Assembly (NCBI GenBank): GCA_031285925.1
Contig: JAITVG010000157.1
Span: 1-33,267 of the forward strand
Reading direction: 5' to 3'
DNA from: Tannerellaceae bacterium
GTDB lineage: Bacteria; Bacteroidota; Bacteroidia; Bacteroidales; Tannerellaceae
DNA: 33,267 nucleotides
Part shown: positions 24,824-33,123 of the stretch, piece after piece
Layout of the letters: each line of letters begins with the position of its first letter
How positions within the stretch are numbered: the stretch's first letter is position 1
Notes under the pieces: generated by a model
The model's database searches: none
What the model was told of the DNA's origin: nothing
The model's input: the letters and a program-made list of their open reading frames with translations, nothing else
Translations under genes and position numbers: made by a program

Positions 24824-26803
24824 ATGTATATGAAAAAGATAAAGATATATATATTGTGTGGCCTGATGACACTGGCCGCAACCGGATGCGACTATCTCGA
24901 CATTGTGCCCGACGACACGGCTACTCTTCAGGATGCATTTATCAACGAACTGGCGGCCGAACGCTTTCTCCGTACCTGCTATTCGTATCAACCCAATCCG
25001 GTGGACTTCAGACGTGCTCCCGGTATCGGTACTACCGATGAACTGGTAGGAAGCGCACACTGGAACAATGAGTGGTTTCCCAATTATACGATAACATGGG
25101 GATTGAACAACTCGAACACACCGTTCCCGGTCAATGGCAATAGAGGATATAATACCGATATGTGGCAGGACTGTTATCAGGGAATACGGCAATGTTTCAT
25201 ATTTCTTGACAATATAGAAACGGTTGTTCCCGCCAATACCACGGTTGCCGAGTTTGAAAGGAACAAAGCAATATGGATCGGCGAAGTATACTTCATGATC
25301 GCCTACTATCATCAGTTGCTGTTTCAGCAATATGGGCCTGTGCCGGTGGTGGAACAGCTGATAAACGACAATACCAAGCAGCCTCGCTTGCCGGTAAACG
25401 AAGTGGCAGCCAAAATAACAGCTTTCTACGACAAGGCAATAGAAACTCTGCCTGCTACCTGGGACGGCGGCAACTACGGACGTGCTTCAGGTGAAGCAGC
25501 CCTGGCCATGAAAGCTAAAACGTTGCTCTTTGCCGCATCGCCCCTGTTCAACGGCCCTACGCTGACCCACTATGCCAACCTTGCAAACAAAGACGGCGTC
25601 AAACTGATACCGGGTTACGACAAGGAACGCTGGAAAGCAGCTATGGATGCCGCCAAAACAGCTATCGACAGGGCTAAGGCAAACGGACGCAGGCTCTATA
25701 CTTTCACCGGTAGTGATCCTATTACCACCAGGTCGGGTGTCGATTTCATCGATCCGGACAAACGGCAGGCTTATCTCAACGTTCGCTACCTGATGGTAGA
25801 CGGCGCGCCTACCCGTAATTACGAAACGATATGGGCGAATACAAGCACAACGGAATCACAAGACGCGGGAAGTTCCGTGCAAAGTCACGCCATCGTACGG
25901 AATCTCAACGGAACGTCAAACGGTACCTACCCGTACAGAGGACTTGCACTTTCGCTGCAGGTAGTGAAGCTGTTTTATTCCAAAAACGGAAAACCGGTGG
26001 AAACGGATAGCCAGCGCGGTTACGACTGGAACAATCGCATGGCTGTTCCGGAAGGCGCTCACTCGGCCAACTTGCATTTGAACCGTGAACCCCGTTTCTA
26101 TGCGGCAGTAGGTTATTCGGGTGGCCCCTACGAATTTAATACAAGTTCCGAGTATCAACTCGACCTGAAGAATGGAGGCTTGCAGGGATGGTACAGAACC
26201 GGCACGACGATCGACAACGACTTCGCCGCAGCGGGCTACGTTCCCAAAAAGATGGTACATCCAGAAGGCGTTTCCAGTTCATCTGCTTTCTCTTACAAAG
26301 GCTATCCATACGTCATGATGCGCCTTGCCGACCTGTACCTGATGTACGTGGAAGCGTGTGCCCACTACAACGGTACACTCGATGCTACGGCGCTGGGCTA
26401 TCTCAAAGAAATACACGACCGTGCAGGGCTTGACGGGAACAACGTTTATTACGCAACGTACAGCGGCGATCAACTGATTGAAGCCGTTCGCCGCGAGCGG
26501 ATGATTGAGCTTGTAAACGAAGGGCACTGGTTCTACGACCTTCGCCGCTGGCTTATGGCCGACAAGTGGCACAATGAAGGTATGTGGGGCAGCGCCGGTC
26601 AGGGCGAGAAAGAAGGTATGTGGGGAGTGAGTGCACTTGGACGCACCGAAGCCGACTTCTTCAAGGAAATACAATTGAATCCGGCTAATGGAATGGCTAA
26701 TGTGCTGAAGTACGACTTCGACCCGGCACGCGATTATCTGTTCCCGATACGCATCACCAGTTTGAACATCAACGATCAGCTGGTGCAGAATCCGGGATAT
26801 TGA
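24824..26803 (+). CDS. SusD/RagB-family nutrient-binding outer-membrane lipoprotein
   Basis: This is the substrate-binding lid of the SusC encoded 24 bp upstream. The signal peptide ends LAATGC with the acylated cysteine at residue 22 (20 if translation begins at the second methionine, 24830). The mature start DYLDIVPDDTATLQDAF is a canonical SusD opening. Further family blocks are EVYFMIAYYHQLLFQQYGPVPVV split over about 148-172, the GRASGEAALAMKAKTLLFAASPLF helix, LADLYLMYVEACAHYNG, and VRRERMIELVNEGHWFYDLRRW. It ends LVQNPGY. The length of 659 is at the long end of normal. A strong terminator at 26842-26875 closes the operon. No enzyme gene accompanies the pair. Confidence 0.95.
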   Translation: MYMKKIKIYILCGLMTLAATGCDYLDIVPDDTATLQDAFINELAAERFLRTCYSYQPNPVDFRRAPGIGTTDELVGSAHWNNEWFPNYTITWGLNNSNTPFPVNGNRGYNTDMWQDCYQGIRQCFIFLDNIETVVPANTTVAEFERNKAIWIGEVYFMIAYYHQLLFQQYGPVPVVEQLINDNTKQPRLPVNEVAAKITAFYDKAIETLPATWDGGNYGRASGEAALAMKAKTLLFAASPLFNGPTLTHYANLANKDGVKLIPGYDKERWKAAMDAAKTAIDRAKANGRRLYTFTGSDPITTRSGVDFIDPDKRQAYLNVRYLMVDGAPTRNYETIWANTSTTESQDAGSSVQSHAIVRNLNGTSNGTYPYRGLALSLQVVKLFYSKNGKPVETDSQRGYDWNNRMAVPEGAHSANLHLNREPRFYAAVGYSGGPYEFNTSSEYQLDLKNGGLQGWYRTGTTIDNDFAAAGYVPKKMVHPEGVSSSSAFSYKGYPYVMMRLADLYLMYVEACAHYNGTLDATALGYLKEIHDRAGLDGNNVYYATYSGDQLIEAVRRERMIELVNEGHWFYDLRRWLMADKWHNEGMWGSAGQGEKEGMWGVSALGRTEADFFKEIQLNPANGMANVLKYDFDPARDYLFPIRITSLNINDQLVQNPGY

Positions 26804-26841
26804 TTGTTTTACGCTTCGCCCGGCGAACGTTTTGATAAAGG

Positions 26842-26875
26842 AAGCCCCTGCGTATTTACCGCGCAGGGGCTTTTT
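26842..26875 (+). terminator. Intrinsic terminator of the third SusC/SusD operon
   Basis: AAGCCCCTGCG and CGCAGGGGCTT form an 11-bp G+C-rich stem with a 9-nt loop, followed by five T. It begins 38 bp after the SusD stop. Confidence 0.88.
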
Positions 26876-26905
26876 GTGCTTTCACTTTACAGGTGTGGAA
26901 GGTGT

Positions 26906-26939
26906 TTTGCAAAAAAGAAACAAAAAAGCATTACATTTG
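26906..26939 (+). promoter_or_regulatory. Promoter of the amidase-MCE operon
   Basis: TTTG at 26906-26909 and TACATTTG at 26932-26939 match the Bacteroidetes -33/-7 elements, with a slightly long 22-bp spacer. Transcription would begin about 20 bp before the GTG start at 26965. Confidence 0.6.
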
Positions 26940-26964
26940 TCGCAGATTTTCAAAATGATAAGGT

Positions 26965-28068
26965 GTGAGTAAAAAGTATCCGTATATATACATCTTTGCA
27001 GCAGTCTTATTATTCACCGTTTCCATGAATATTTCGGCGAATGACAGGGATTTTATTGTTGTGATCGACCCCGGACACGGCGGAAGTGATCCGGGAGCTG
27101 TCGGTTCGTCTTCCAAAGAAAAAGGAATCAATCTGGCCGTAGCGCTTAAAGTCGGAAACCTTATATCCGCTGCGCACAAAGACGTGAAAGTGGTCTATAC
27201 GCGAAACACGGACAAGTTTGTCGGACTGGACGACCGGGCGGAAATAGCCAACAGGAACAAGGCAGACCTTTTTATATCCATCCATACGAACGCAGTAAGG
27301 AACACGTCGGTTAAAGGAGCCGAAACGTTCACATTGGGGTTGGCACGCACGGACGAAAACCTTCAGGTAGCCATGCGCGAGAACGCAGCCATACTGCTTG
27401 AAGACGATTACATGCAAAAATATGAAGGCTTTGATCCGAAATCGACGGAATCGTATATCATCTTTGAGTTTATGCAGAATAAACACGTAGAGCAGAGCAT
27501 TTCCCTGGCTTCGGAAATTCAGAAAGGATTTGTTTCTTACAAAAGGGCAGACAGGGGAGTTCGACAGGCCGGATTCCTTGTGCTGAGAAAGACGAGTATG
27601 CCGAGTGTTTTGGTAGAACTTGGCTTTATCACCAACAGGGAAGAAGAACGCTACATGAAGTCGGCCGAAGGACAAAACAACCTGGCAAGGGCAATAAGTA
27701 ATTCCTTTACCGGCTACAAGCGCGAATACGACAGAAAACGGGGAGTCCCGGCAGATGCTGCGCCCGCTCCCGCAGATAAAAAGCCCGCTACGGGCGTATC
27801 GGATGCGACGGTTCGCGAAGCCGCAAAGGATGTAACGGTCTACAAGGTGCAGATACTTGCATCGAACAGAAAGCTTGCACGCGGAGCAAGAGAACTGAAA
27901 GGCTATTCGAGCGAAAGCTATTATGTGGAAAAAGGATTATATAAATATACGCATGGCGAAACAACGTCGGCGACTGAAATAAGAAAGATACGGCAAGCGG
28001 TTCGGAAAAATTTCAAGGATGCGTTTATCGTAGCTTTCAGAAATGGAGAAAAGGTGAAACAGGATTAA
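26965..28068 (+). CDS. N-acetylmuramoyl-L-alanine amidase (Amidase_3) with SPOR-like tail
   Basis: This is a zinc enzyme that cuts the amide bond between muramic acid and the stem peptide in the periplasm, usually during cell separation. A signal segment (about 6-25) precedes the Amidase_3 domain (about 29-235). All active-site residues are visible: H38 (DPGHGG), E52 (KEKGINL), H107 (SIHTNA) and catalytic E218 (VELGF). A proline/alanine linker (about 245-275) leads to a C-terminal SPOR-like region (VYKVQILAS to FIVAFRNGEKV) that may bind denuded glycan. The start is GTG; the nearby ATG at 26955 is out of frame and stops after five codons. The MCE gene follows after 25 bp in the same operon. 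This matches AmiC-type proteins of Bacteroidetes. Confidence 0.93.
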   Translation: MSKKYPYIYIFAAVLLFTVSMNISANDRDFIVVIDPGHGGSDPGAVGSSSKEKGINLAVALKVGNLISAAHKDVKVVYTRNTDKFVGLDDRAEIANRNKADLFISIHTNAVRNTSVKGAETFTLGLARTDENLQVAMRENAAILLEDDYMQKYEGFDPKSTESYIIFEFMQNKHVEQSISLASEIQKGFVSYKRADRGVRQAGFLVLRKTSMPSVLVELGFITNREEERYMKSAEGQNNLARAISNSFTGYKREYDRKRGVPADAAPAPADKKPATGVSDATVREAAKDVTVYKVQILASNRKLARGARELKGYSSESYYVEKGLYKYTHGETTSATEIRKIRQAVRKNFKDAFIVAFRNGEKVKQD

Positions 28069-28093
28069 CTAAAAAGAAATATCGAAAAATAAG

Positions 28094-28981
28094 ATGAAAC
28101 ACGCGTTTACAAAAGAAGCAAAGATAGGGCTGGTAACGATCCTCAGCCTTGTGTTATTATATATAGGTATAAACTTCCTGAAAGGGATCAACCTGTTTAA
28201 GCCGGTGAATCATTATTTTGTGTCGTTCGCCAATGTGGAAGACCTGACGGTGTCGAGTCCGGTATATGTGGAAGGCTATAAAGTCGGACTGGTTAGGAGC
28301 ATTTCATACGACTATGATGCGGCAAGCAGCAATATAATTGTTGAAATCAGCTTGGACAAGGAAATGAAGATCAATAAAGACAGCTATATCGTTATCTCCA
28401 AAAGCATGTTAGGCGGAGCCGATCTCCATTTGCACCTCAACAAATACGTTTCGGAGTATCTTAAATCCGGATCCGCGATAGAAGGAAGGATGGAAGATGA
28501 CATGATGGCATCTATTCAGGAGAATATACTTCCCAATATTGCGGCAATACTTCCCAAGATCGACTCCATCATGAGCGGGCTTCAAGCCATCGTTAATCAC
28601 CCCGCATTGAGCAGCTCTTTGACCCATATCGAACAGACAACATCCAATCTGGAAGTGTCTACCCGCGAATTGAACCGCCTGCTGAACAGTGACGTCCCCG
28701 TTATTATGGGCAATCTAAAAACGATGAGCAACAACTTTTCGGAAGTAAGCAGCCATATTAAAGCGCTTGATTTTGAAAAAACGATTCGGGAAGTAAACGG
28801 AACTTTAGCCAATCTGAAGATTATGACAGAGAAGCTGAACTCGAACGAGAACAGCTTAGGTTTGCTGATGAACGACAAGGCTTTGTATGAAAACCTGAAC
28901 AGAACGACGCAAAACGCATCGGATCTTTTGCTTGACCTGCGCCAAAACCCCAAACGCTACGTTCATTTTTCCATTTTTTGA
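28094..28981 (+). CDS. MCE/MlaD-family lipid-transport protein
   Basis: This is the periplasmic substrate-binding part of an MCE lipid transporter, expected to move phospholipid between the two membranes with an MlaE/MlaF permease-ATPase. The 295 residues have one N-terminal membrane anchor (about 10-29), an MCE domain (about 38-115, with VSSPVYVEGYKVGLVRSI and ISKSMLGGADLHL) and a long helical, coiled-coil-prone tail (about 140-285). No MlaE or MlaF gene lies in this window; in Bacteroidetes the permease and ATPase are often encoded elsewhere. It sits 25 bp after the amidase gene and is probably co-transcribed. The downstream gap contains two TTTTT(G/C)GATATAAT-like words (28973-29000) but no clear terminator. 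Confidence 0.9.
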   Translation: MKHAFTKEAKIGLVTILSLVLLYIGINFLKGINLFKPVNHYFVSFANVEDLTVSSPVYVEGYKVGLVRSISYDYDAASSNIIVEISLDKEMKINKDSYIVISKSMLGGADLHLHLNKYVSEYLKSGSAIEGRMEDDMMASIQENILPNIAAILPKIDSIMSGLQAIVNHPALSSSLTHIEQTTSNLEVSTRELNRLLNSDVPVIMGNLKTMSNNFSEVSSHIKALDFEKTIREVNGTLANLKIMTEKLNSNENSLGLLMNDKALYENLNRTTQNASDLLLDLRQNPKRYVHFSIF

Positions 28982-29033
28982 TATAATTTTTCGATATAAT
29001 AAAGCATTGGCAATTTATTTCCTGCCTGCAACA

Positions 29034-29390
29034 CTATTCGTTATGTTTTTCTTTGTATTTCTTCCGGAAATAAAAATCGGCAAACAGCAAAGCGGAAACC
29101 GGGAAGACTATATAGAGATAGAATGGAAGCGTTTGAATAGCTTCCATGGAGATTTCGAAAGAGAATTTGGGGATGCCCAGATAAATCACAGCCAATATTC
29201 CCGTCGTCAGTATGGCTAACGAAGCAAGGATTAAGGTGATCCAGGATAAACACTCATTGCGTTTCTTTATCCAAACAGCTTCCTCCCGGATCTGTTGCAT
29301 GATCTGCATACGGAAGTTTTCCGGAAGAGGCTCTTCCTGTAACCGCCCGAATAATTCCTTCAGATAATCTTTTTCTTCATTTGTATTCAT
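29034..29390 (-). CDS. Small two-helix membrane protein, probable partner of the ECF sigma factor
   Basis: This 118-residue protein has a charged N-terminus (1-45, LKELFGRLQEEPLPENFRMQ), two membrane helices (about 48-70 and 84-105) and a lysine-rich end. The gene overlaps the upstream sigma gene by 4 bp, so the two are translationally coupled. Position and layout suggest an anti-sigma factor that holds the sigma at the membrane through its N-terminal segment. It has no zinc-binding HxxxCxxC motif and no FecR domain. PLPENF..IM..I is a common opening of small membrane proteins encoded next to ECF sigma genes. The function is inferred from position, and no named family is claimed. Confidence 0.75.
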   Translation of the reverse strand: MNTNEEKDYLKELFGRLQEEPLPENFRMQIMQQIREEAVWIKKRNECLSWITLILASLAILTTGILAVIYLGIPKFSFEISMEAIQTLPFYLYIVFPVSALLFADFYFRKKYKEKHNE

Positions 29391-29947
29391 TCCTTTTCCT
29401 CCATTTCTTTTAAAAAGACAAACAACTTTTTCCGGATGCGGAACAGTTTGATTTTAATATTTGAAGCAGTCAGCCCGGTGATATGCACCAAGTCTTCCAC
29501 CGTCTTTTCCTGCATGTAATATAACAGTATAATACCACGCTCGTCGGGCGGTAAAAGTTCGATTGCTTTTTCCAGCCGCTCAACTTGCGCGGAAGTATCC
29601 GTTTGCCCCATCATTCCGGCAACTTCTTCTTCGGATACATTGCTGATCTGCGTTTCTTCTATTGCCAGGTATTCCACTTTCCGTTTCCGGGTAGCCGAGA
29701 TTGCCGTGTTGTAGGCGATCCGGTAGATCCAGGTGGAAAAGCTGCTGTTTTCCCTGAACGAAGAGATGTTTTTGTATACCTTCATGAATACATCCTGCGC
29801 CAGTTCTTCCGCATCTTCACGACTGCCTACAACCTTCAGGATCAAAGAATGAACCTGGCGGCTGTATCTGTCGAGAAGGCAGGCGAAACAATTTACGTCG
29901 CCTTCCTGTATTCGTTTCACATAATATAAATCGGTATACAACTCCAT
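29387..29947 (-). CDS. ECF-family RNA polymerase sigma factor
   Basis: This alternative sigma factor of 186 residues directs RNA polymerase to stress or envelope promoters. Region 2 (ELYTDLYYVKRIQEGD to STWIYRIAYNTAI, with EDAEELAQDVFMKVYKN) and region 4 (LPPDERGIILLYYMQEKTVEDLVHITGLTASNIKIKLFRIRKKL in overlapping parts) are clear. An ATG at 29998 would add 17 residues, but that ATG lies inside a -7 promoter motif (29996-30003). The start at 29947 (MELYTDLYYV) is therefore preferred. The coupled 29034-29390 gene probably encodes its anti-sigma factor. It is divergent from the DUF6249-like gene at 30096. It is unlikely to be the partner of the FecR at 1340, which is 28 kb away. Confidence 0.92.
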   Translation of the reverse strand: MELYTDLYYVKRIQEGDVNCFACLLDRYSRQVHSLILKVVGSREDAEELAQDVFMKVYKNISSFRENSSFSTWIYRIAYNTAISATRKRKVEYLAIEETQISNVSEEEVAGMMGQTDTSAQVERLEKAIELLPPDERGIILLYYMQEKTVEDLVHITGLTASNIKIKLFRIRKKLFVFLKEMEEKE

Positions 29948-29995
29948 TTGTTTATATGGACGCACGCCGGGCAGGCCGGTTACGCTTGAGTGAAA

Positions 29996-30003
29996 CAAAA
30001 ATA
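29996..30003 (-). promoter_or_regulatory. -7 promoter element of the ECF sigma operon
   Basis: On the minus strand TATTTTTG matches TAnnTTTG. The -33 region is not a clear match. Start of transcription near 29989 would leave a leader of about 40 nt and excludes the upstream ATG as the translation start. Confidence 0.45.
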
Positions 30004-30095
30004 AAAATATTTTTCCCGGAACCTGATGTAACCGATGAAAAACTGTTGCGTCAAAAGAGCAAACGAAATTAATTACTCATTTAAAACGTAAAATT

Positions 30096-30524
30096 ATGAT
30101 GGAATTTATTATGGCTCCGCTGATCGTGGGGATTGTGACGGCAGGGATTTACGGATTGTTTGAATTGTTTGCCCGCCGTAAGGAGCGTTTGGCGATTATT
30201 GAAAAAATCGGCGACAAGCTGGACGCATCTTCTTTTGACGGTAAACTTGGGCTTCCGGACTATATGCGTAAATTTTCTTTCAGCGCGTTGAAGGTCGGTT
30301 CGCTAATGGCCGGGATCGGGTTGGGATTATTGGTCGGCTTCTTTATCAGTGCGATTTGGCTTGATTCCGGACATACTCCGGGCGACAATTGGATTGAGCG
30401 GGAATTTGTCGGCGTTATCTACGGCGCTTCGGTACTTCTCTTCGGAGGTATAAGCCTGCTGCTCGCTTTCGTTATAGAAATGAATCTGGCAAGGAAAAAC
30501 AGCAAAGAATCTCAAGTACGGTAG
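30096..30524 (+). CDS. DUF6249-like small inner-membrane protein
   Basis: The function is not known. The 142 residues contain three membrane helices: about 6-24 (MAPLIVGIVTAGIYGLFEL), about 67-88 (GSLMAGIGLGLLVGFFISA) and about 107-128 (IYGASVLLFGGISLLLAF). A charged loop with ARRKERLAIIEKIGD lies between the first two. That layout resembles DUF6249 proteins, often found beside ECF sigma genes in Bacteroidetes; the sigma operon here is divergent. Starts at 30096, 30099 and 30111 are all possible. The last three codons and the stop (CAAGTACGGTAG) are part of the first copy of the phased repeat at 30514-30594. Confidence 0.7.
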   Translation: MMEFIMAPLIVGIVTAGIYGLFELFARRKERLAIIEKIGDKLDASSFDGKLGLPDYMRKFSFSALKVGSLMAGIGLGLLVGFFISAIWLDSGHTPGDNWIEREFVGVIYGASVLLFGGISLLLAFVIEMNLARKNSKESQVR

Positions 30525-30594
30525 CTTTACCCAAAAAGTACGATAGTTTTATAACAAAAGTACGGTAGTTTTTACTGAAAACTACCGTACTTTT
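30514..30594. repeat. 22-bp-phased GTACGGTAG array, locus 2
   Basis: The word AAGTACGGTAG (second copy AAGTACGATAG) occurs with GTAC at 30516, 30538 and 30560, exactly 22 bp apart. It is followed by an inverted copy, ACTACCGTACTT, with GTAC at 30587. The first copy overlaps the end of the DUF6249-like gene, and the array ends 96 bp before the XRE-cupin start. The third and fourth copies form a 17-bp hairpin. A related array lies at 853-941 in the opposite orientation. Function unknown; a row of operator sites for a regulator is one reading. Confidence 0.65.
30556..30594 (+). terminator. Hairpin after the DUF6249-like gene
   Basis: AAAAGTACGGTAGTTTT and its complement form a perfect 17-bp stem with a 5-nt TACTG loop and a T-rich end, 31 bp after the stop at 30524. 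It is symmetrical and could act on both strands. The stem is also the last two units of the phased repeat array. Confidence 0.55.
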
Positions 30595-30690
30595 TGGAAA
30601 CAGGTACAATTGTTTTAATTTTGCTGCGTTTCATTACGATTTGTAATTTGAACGCAGATTTAATTGATAATCTATAACACGGCAAGAAGC

Positions 30691-31275
30691 ATGGGAAACA
30701 ACAAAATCATTGGAGAAAAAATCAAAAGCCTTCGGGAAGCAAAGCAGCTGACGATCGACGACATAGCCGAACGTTCGGGCTTGAGTAAAGAACAGATCGA
30801 GAGGATTGAAGGGAATGTGGACTTCCCGTCGCTGGCGCCTCTGATCAAGATCGCACGGGTATTGGGTGTGCGGCTGGGTACGTTTCTGGACGATCAGGCC
30901 GAACTCGGCCCCGTGGTCAGCCGGAAGAGGGAAAACTCGGAAGACAACAGCATTAATTTCACAAACAATGAAGCCCAGGGGCGCAAGCACATGGCCTATC
31001 ATTCCCTGTCGCAGGACAAGTCAGGCCGCCACATGGAGCCGTTCCTTATTGATGTAGCCCCGTCGGAGGATGGTGTGGACTTTATCCTTTCCACGCATGA
31101 AGGAGAAGAATTTATCTACGTGCTGGACGGAGTTATTGAAATCAATTACGGAAAAGACACCTATGTGCTCGAAGCCGGCGACAGTATTTACTACGACTCG
31201 ATCGTTGCCCACCACGTACATGCCGCCACTAACGAAACCGCCCGCATACTTGGCGTGGTTTATACTCCTTACTGA
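30691..31275 (+). CDS. XRE-type regulator with C-terminal cupin domain
   Basis: This is a likely transcription factor that senses a small molecule. The 194 residues have an N-terminal helix-turn-helix (about 8-66, IKSLREAKQLTIDDIAERSG, LSKEQIERIEG). A linker and a cupin domain (about 120-190, with HEGEEFIYVLDGVIEI and LEAGDSIYYDS..AHHVH) follow. This fold is typical of PuuR-like regulators. An ATG 27 bp upstream (30664) would add nine residues; MGNNKIIGEK was chosen because it begins just before the HTH. The acyl-CoA ligase gene starts 3 bp after its stop, so the two form one operon. The regulator may respond to a fatty acid or CoA-related ligand, but that is inference from the neighbour. Confidence 0.9.
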   Translation: MGNNKIIGEKIKSLREAKQLTIDDIAERSGLSKEQIERIEGNVDFPSLAPLIKIARVLGVRLGTFLDDQAELGPVVSRKRENSEDNSINFTNNEAQGRKHMAYHSLSQDKSGRHMEPFLIDVAPSEDGVDFILSTHEGEEFIYVLDGVIEINYGKDTYVLEAGDSIYYDSIVAHHVHAATNETARILGVVYTPY

Positions 31276-31278
31276 TCC

Positions 31279-32931
31279 ATGGGAAAGGAATACCAACTGC
31301 AGGAAAGAACTCTGGGCGACTGGCTGGAACACTGGGCGGCGGTCAGTCCCGACAAGGAATATCTGGTCTATTCCGACCGGAACCTGCGCTTCACCTGGAG
31401 CCAGTTCAACAAACGGGTGGACGACATGGCGAAAGGATTGATGGCCATCGGCGTAGGCCACGGCACGCATGTAGGGATATGGGCGACGAACGTGCCCGAC
31501 TGGCTGACTTTCGTCTATGCCGGAGCAAAGATCGGCGCCGTGCTCGTTACCGTTAATACCAACTACAAGCAAAACGAGGTGGAATATCTTGTCGACAACG
31601 CCGATATCCATACCTTATGTATCACGGAAGGCGTGTTCGACGGCAGTTATATCGACATGACCTACGAGATGCTGCCCGAACTGAGGGAATCGCAGCGGGG
31701 ATTTCTTACCAGCAAACGTTTTCCCTGCATGAAGAATGTAGTTTACATCGGGCAGGAAAAATACCGCGGCATGTACAACACGCCTGAAATATTGCTGCTG
31801 GGGCAAAACGTTTCGGACGAAACGCTAAAGGATGCCAAAAGCAAAGTGAAATGCCACGATGTGGTGAACATGCAATACACCTCCGGCACGACCGGTTTCC
31901 CGAAAGGCGTAATGCTTACGCATCACAACATCGCGAACAACGGATACTTTACCGGCGAAGGGATGGACTTCACGGCCGAAGACAAACTCTGCTGCTGCGT
32001 TCCGCTCTTCCATTGCTTCGGCATCACGCTGGCTTCGATGAATGTGCTCACGCACGGATGTACGCAGGTGATGGTGGAGAAGTTCGACGCGCTCACCGTG
32101 CTGGCCTCCGTCCACAAGGAAAGATGCACGGCGCTGTATGGCGTTCCGACCATGTTCATCGCCGAGCTGAACCATCCGATGTTCGACATGTTCGACCTCA
32201 CCTCGCTGCGCACCGGAATCATGGCAGGATCCCTTTGCCCGATCGAACTGATGCGGTCGGTCACCGGGAAGATGCACATCACGCACATCACCAGCGTGTA
32301 CGGACTGACGGAAACGTCGCCCGGCATGACCCATTCGGTGATCGCCGATTCGTTTGAAGCCCGCTGCACCACCGTAGGAAAGGAGTATCCGTTTACCGAA
32401 GTCAAAATATTCGACCCGGAAACAGGCGAAGAATGCCCCGTCGGCGTGCAGGGAGAAGTCTGCTGCCGAGGCTATCTGGTGATGAAAGGCTACTACAAGA
32501 ACCCGGAAGCTACCGCCGAAGCCATCGACCGGGGCGGCTGGCTACACTCCGGCGACCTGGGCGTGAAAGACGCCGAGGGTTACTACCGCATCACCGGCCG
32601 CATCAAGGACATGATCATCCGCGGAGGCGAAAACATCTATCCCCGCGAAGTAGAAGAGTTCCTTTATCACCTCGAAGGCGTGCAAGACGTGCAGGTTGCC
32701 GGTATCCCATCGCAAAAATACGGCGAAGAAGTCGGCGCCTTTATCATCCTGAAGGAAGGCGCCTCGCTGGCGGAAGAAGACGTGAAAGACTTCTGCCGCG
32801 GCAAGATCGCCCGCCACAAAATACCCCGATATGTATTTTTCATAGACGCCTACCCCCTGACGGGCAGCGGAAAAATCCAGAAATTCAAGCTGAAAGACAT
32901 CGGACTGAAGATGCTAGGAAAAGAAGAGTAG
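31279..32931 (+). CDS. AMP-forming acyl-CoA synthetase (fatty-acid-CoA ligase type)
   Basis: This enzyme activates a carboxylic acid, probably a medium- or long-chain fatty acid, to its CoA thioester through an acyl-AMP intermediate. The 550 residues carry the ANL-superfamily motifs: phosphate loop [11 protein letters not shown] (200-210), YGLTETSPG in the middle, the hinge [21 protein letters not shown], and the C-terminal catalytic lysine K532 in PLTGSGKIQ. Length and motif spacing are normal, and no membrane segment is seen. The gene starts 3 bp after the XRE-cupin gene and is probably co-regulated by it. Exact chain-length preference cannot be read. The operon is followed by an inverted-repeat element at 32935-33044. 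Confidence 0.94.
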   Translation: MGKEYQLQERTLGDWLEHWAAVSPDKEYLVYSDRNLRFTWSQFNKRVDDMAKGLMAIGVGHGTHVGIWATNVPDWLTFVYAGAKIGAVLVTVNTNYKQNEVEYLVDNADIHTLCITEGVFDGSYIDMTYEMLPELRESQRGFLTSKRFPCMKNVVYIGQEKYRGMYNTPEILLLGQNVSDETLKDAKSKVKCHDVVNMQYTSGTTGFPKGVMLTHHNIANNGYFTGEGMDFTAEDKLCCCVPLFHCFGITLASMNVLTHGCTQVMVEKFDALTVLASVHKERCTALYGVPTMFIAELNHPMFDMFDLTSLRTGIMAGSLCPIELMRSVTGKMHITHITSVYGLTETSPGMTHSVIADSFEARCTTVGKEYPFTEVKIFDPETGEECPVGVQGEVCCRGYLVMKGYYKNPEATAEAIDRGGWLHSGDLGVKDAEGYYRITGRIKDMIIRGGENIYPREVEEFLYHLEGVQDVQVAGIPSQKYGEEVGAFIILKEGASLAEEDVKDFCRGKIARHKIPRYVFFIDAYPLTGSGKIQKFKLKDIGLKMLGKEE

Positions 32932-32934
32932 TGC

Positions 32935-33044
32935 ACCTCTCCCAAACCCTCCCCACAAGGGAGGGCTTAGGTACTTAAAGAGAATTTCTTTCCCCCCTTT
33001 ATCCTTTCTTTCACCCCTCTCTTGAGAGGGGCCGGGGGAGAGGT
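32935..33044. repeat. Nested inverted-repeat element (~110 bp)
   Basis: ACCTCTCCC (32935-32943) pairs with GGGAGAGGT (33036-33044). Inside lie two further hairpins: CCCTCCC/GGGAGGG (32947-32965) and the near-perfect palindrome CCCCTCTC-TT-GAGAGGGG (33014-33031). The G+C-rich stems begin 4 bp after the acyl-CoA ligase stop and could end that transcript. CTCTCCC-rich intergenic elements of this kind are common, repeated miniature elements in Bacteroidetes genomes; that is from memory, and only one copy is in the window. Confidence 0.6.
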
Positions 33045-33123
33045 CTAATGTTTACAATTCTCTCACACAGTGCTTGAACTGTTCCCCTCTGTCTTCGTAG
33101 TTTCGGAACAGGCTCTTCGTTAT

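Noticed and set aside
28973..29000. Repeated GATATAAT words after the MCE gene as a promoter
   Set aside because: They do not fit the Bacteroidetes promoter consensus, and no gene follows on that strand.
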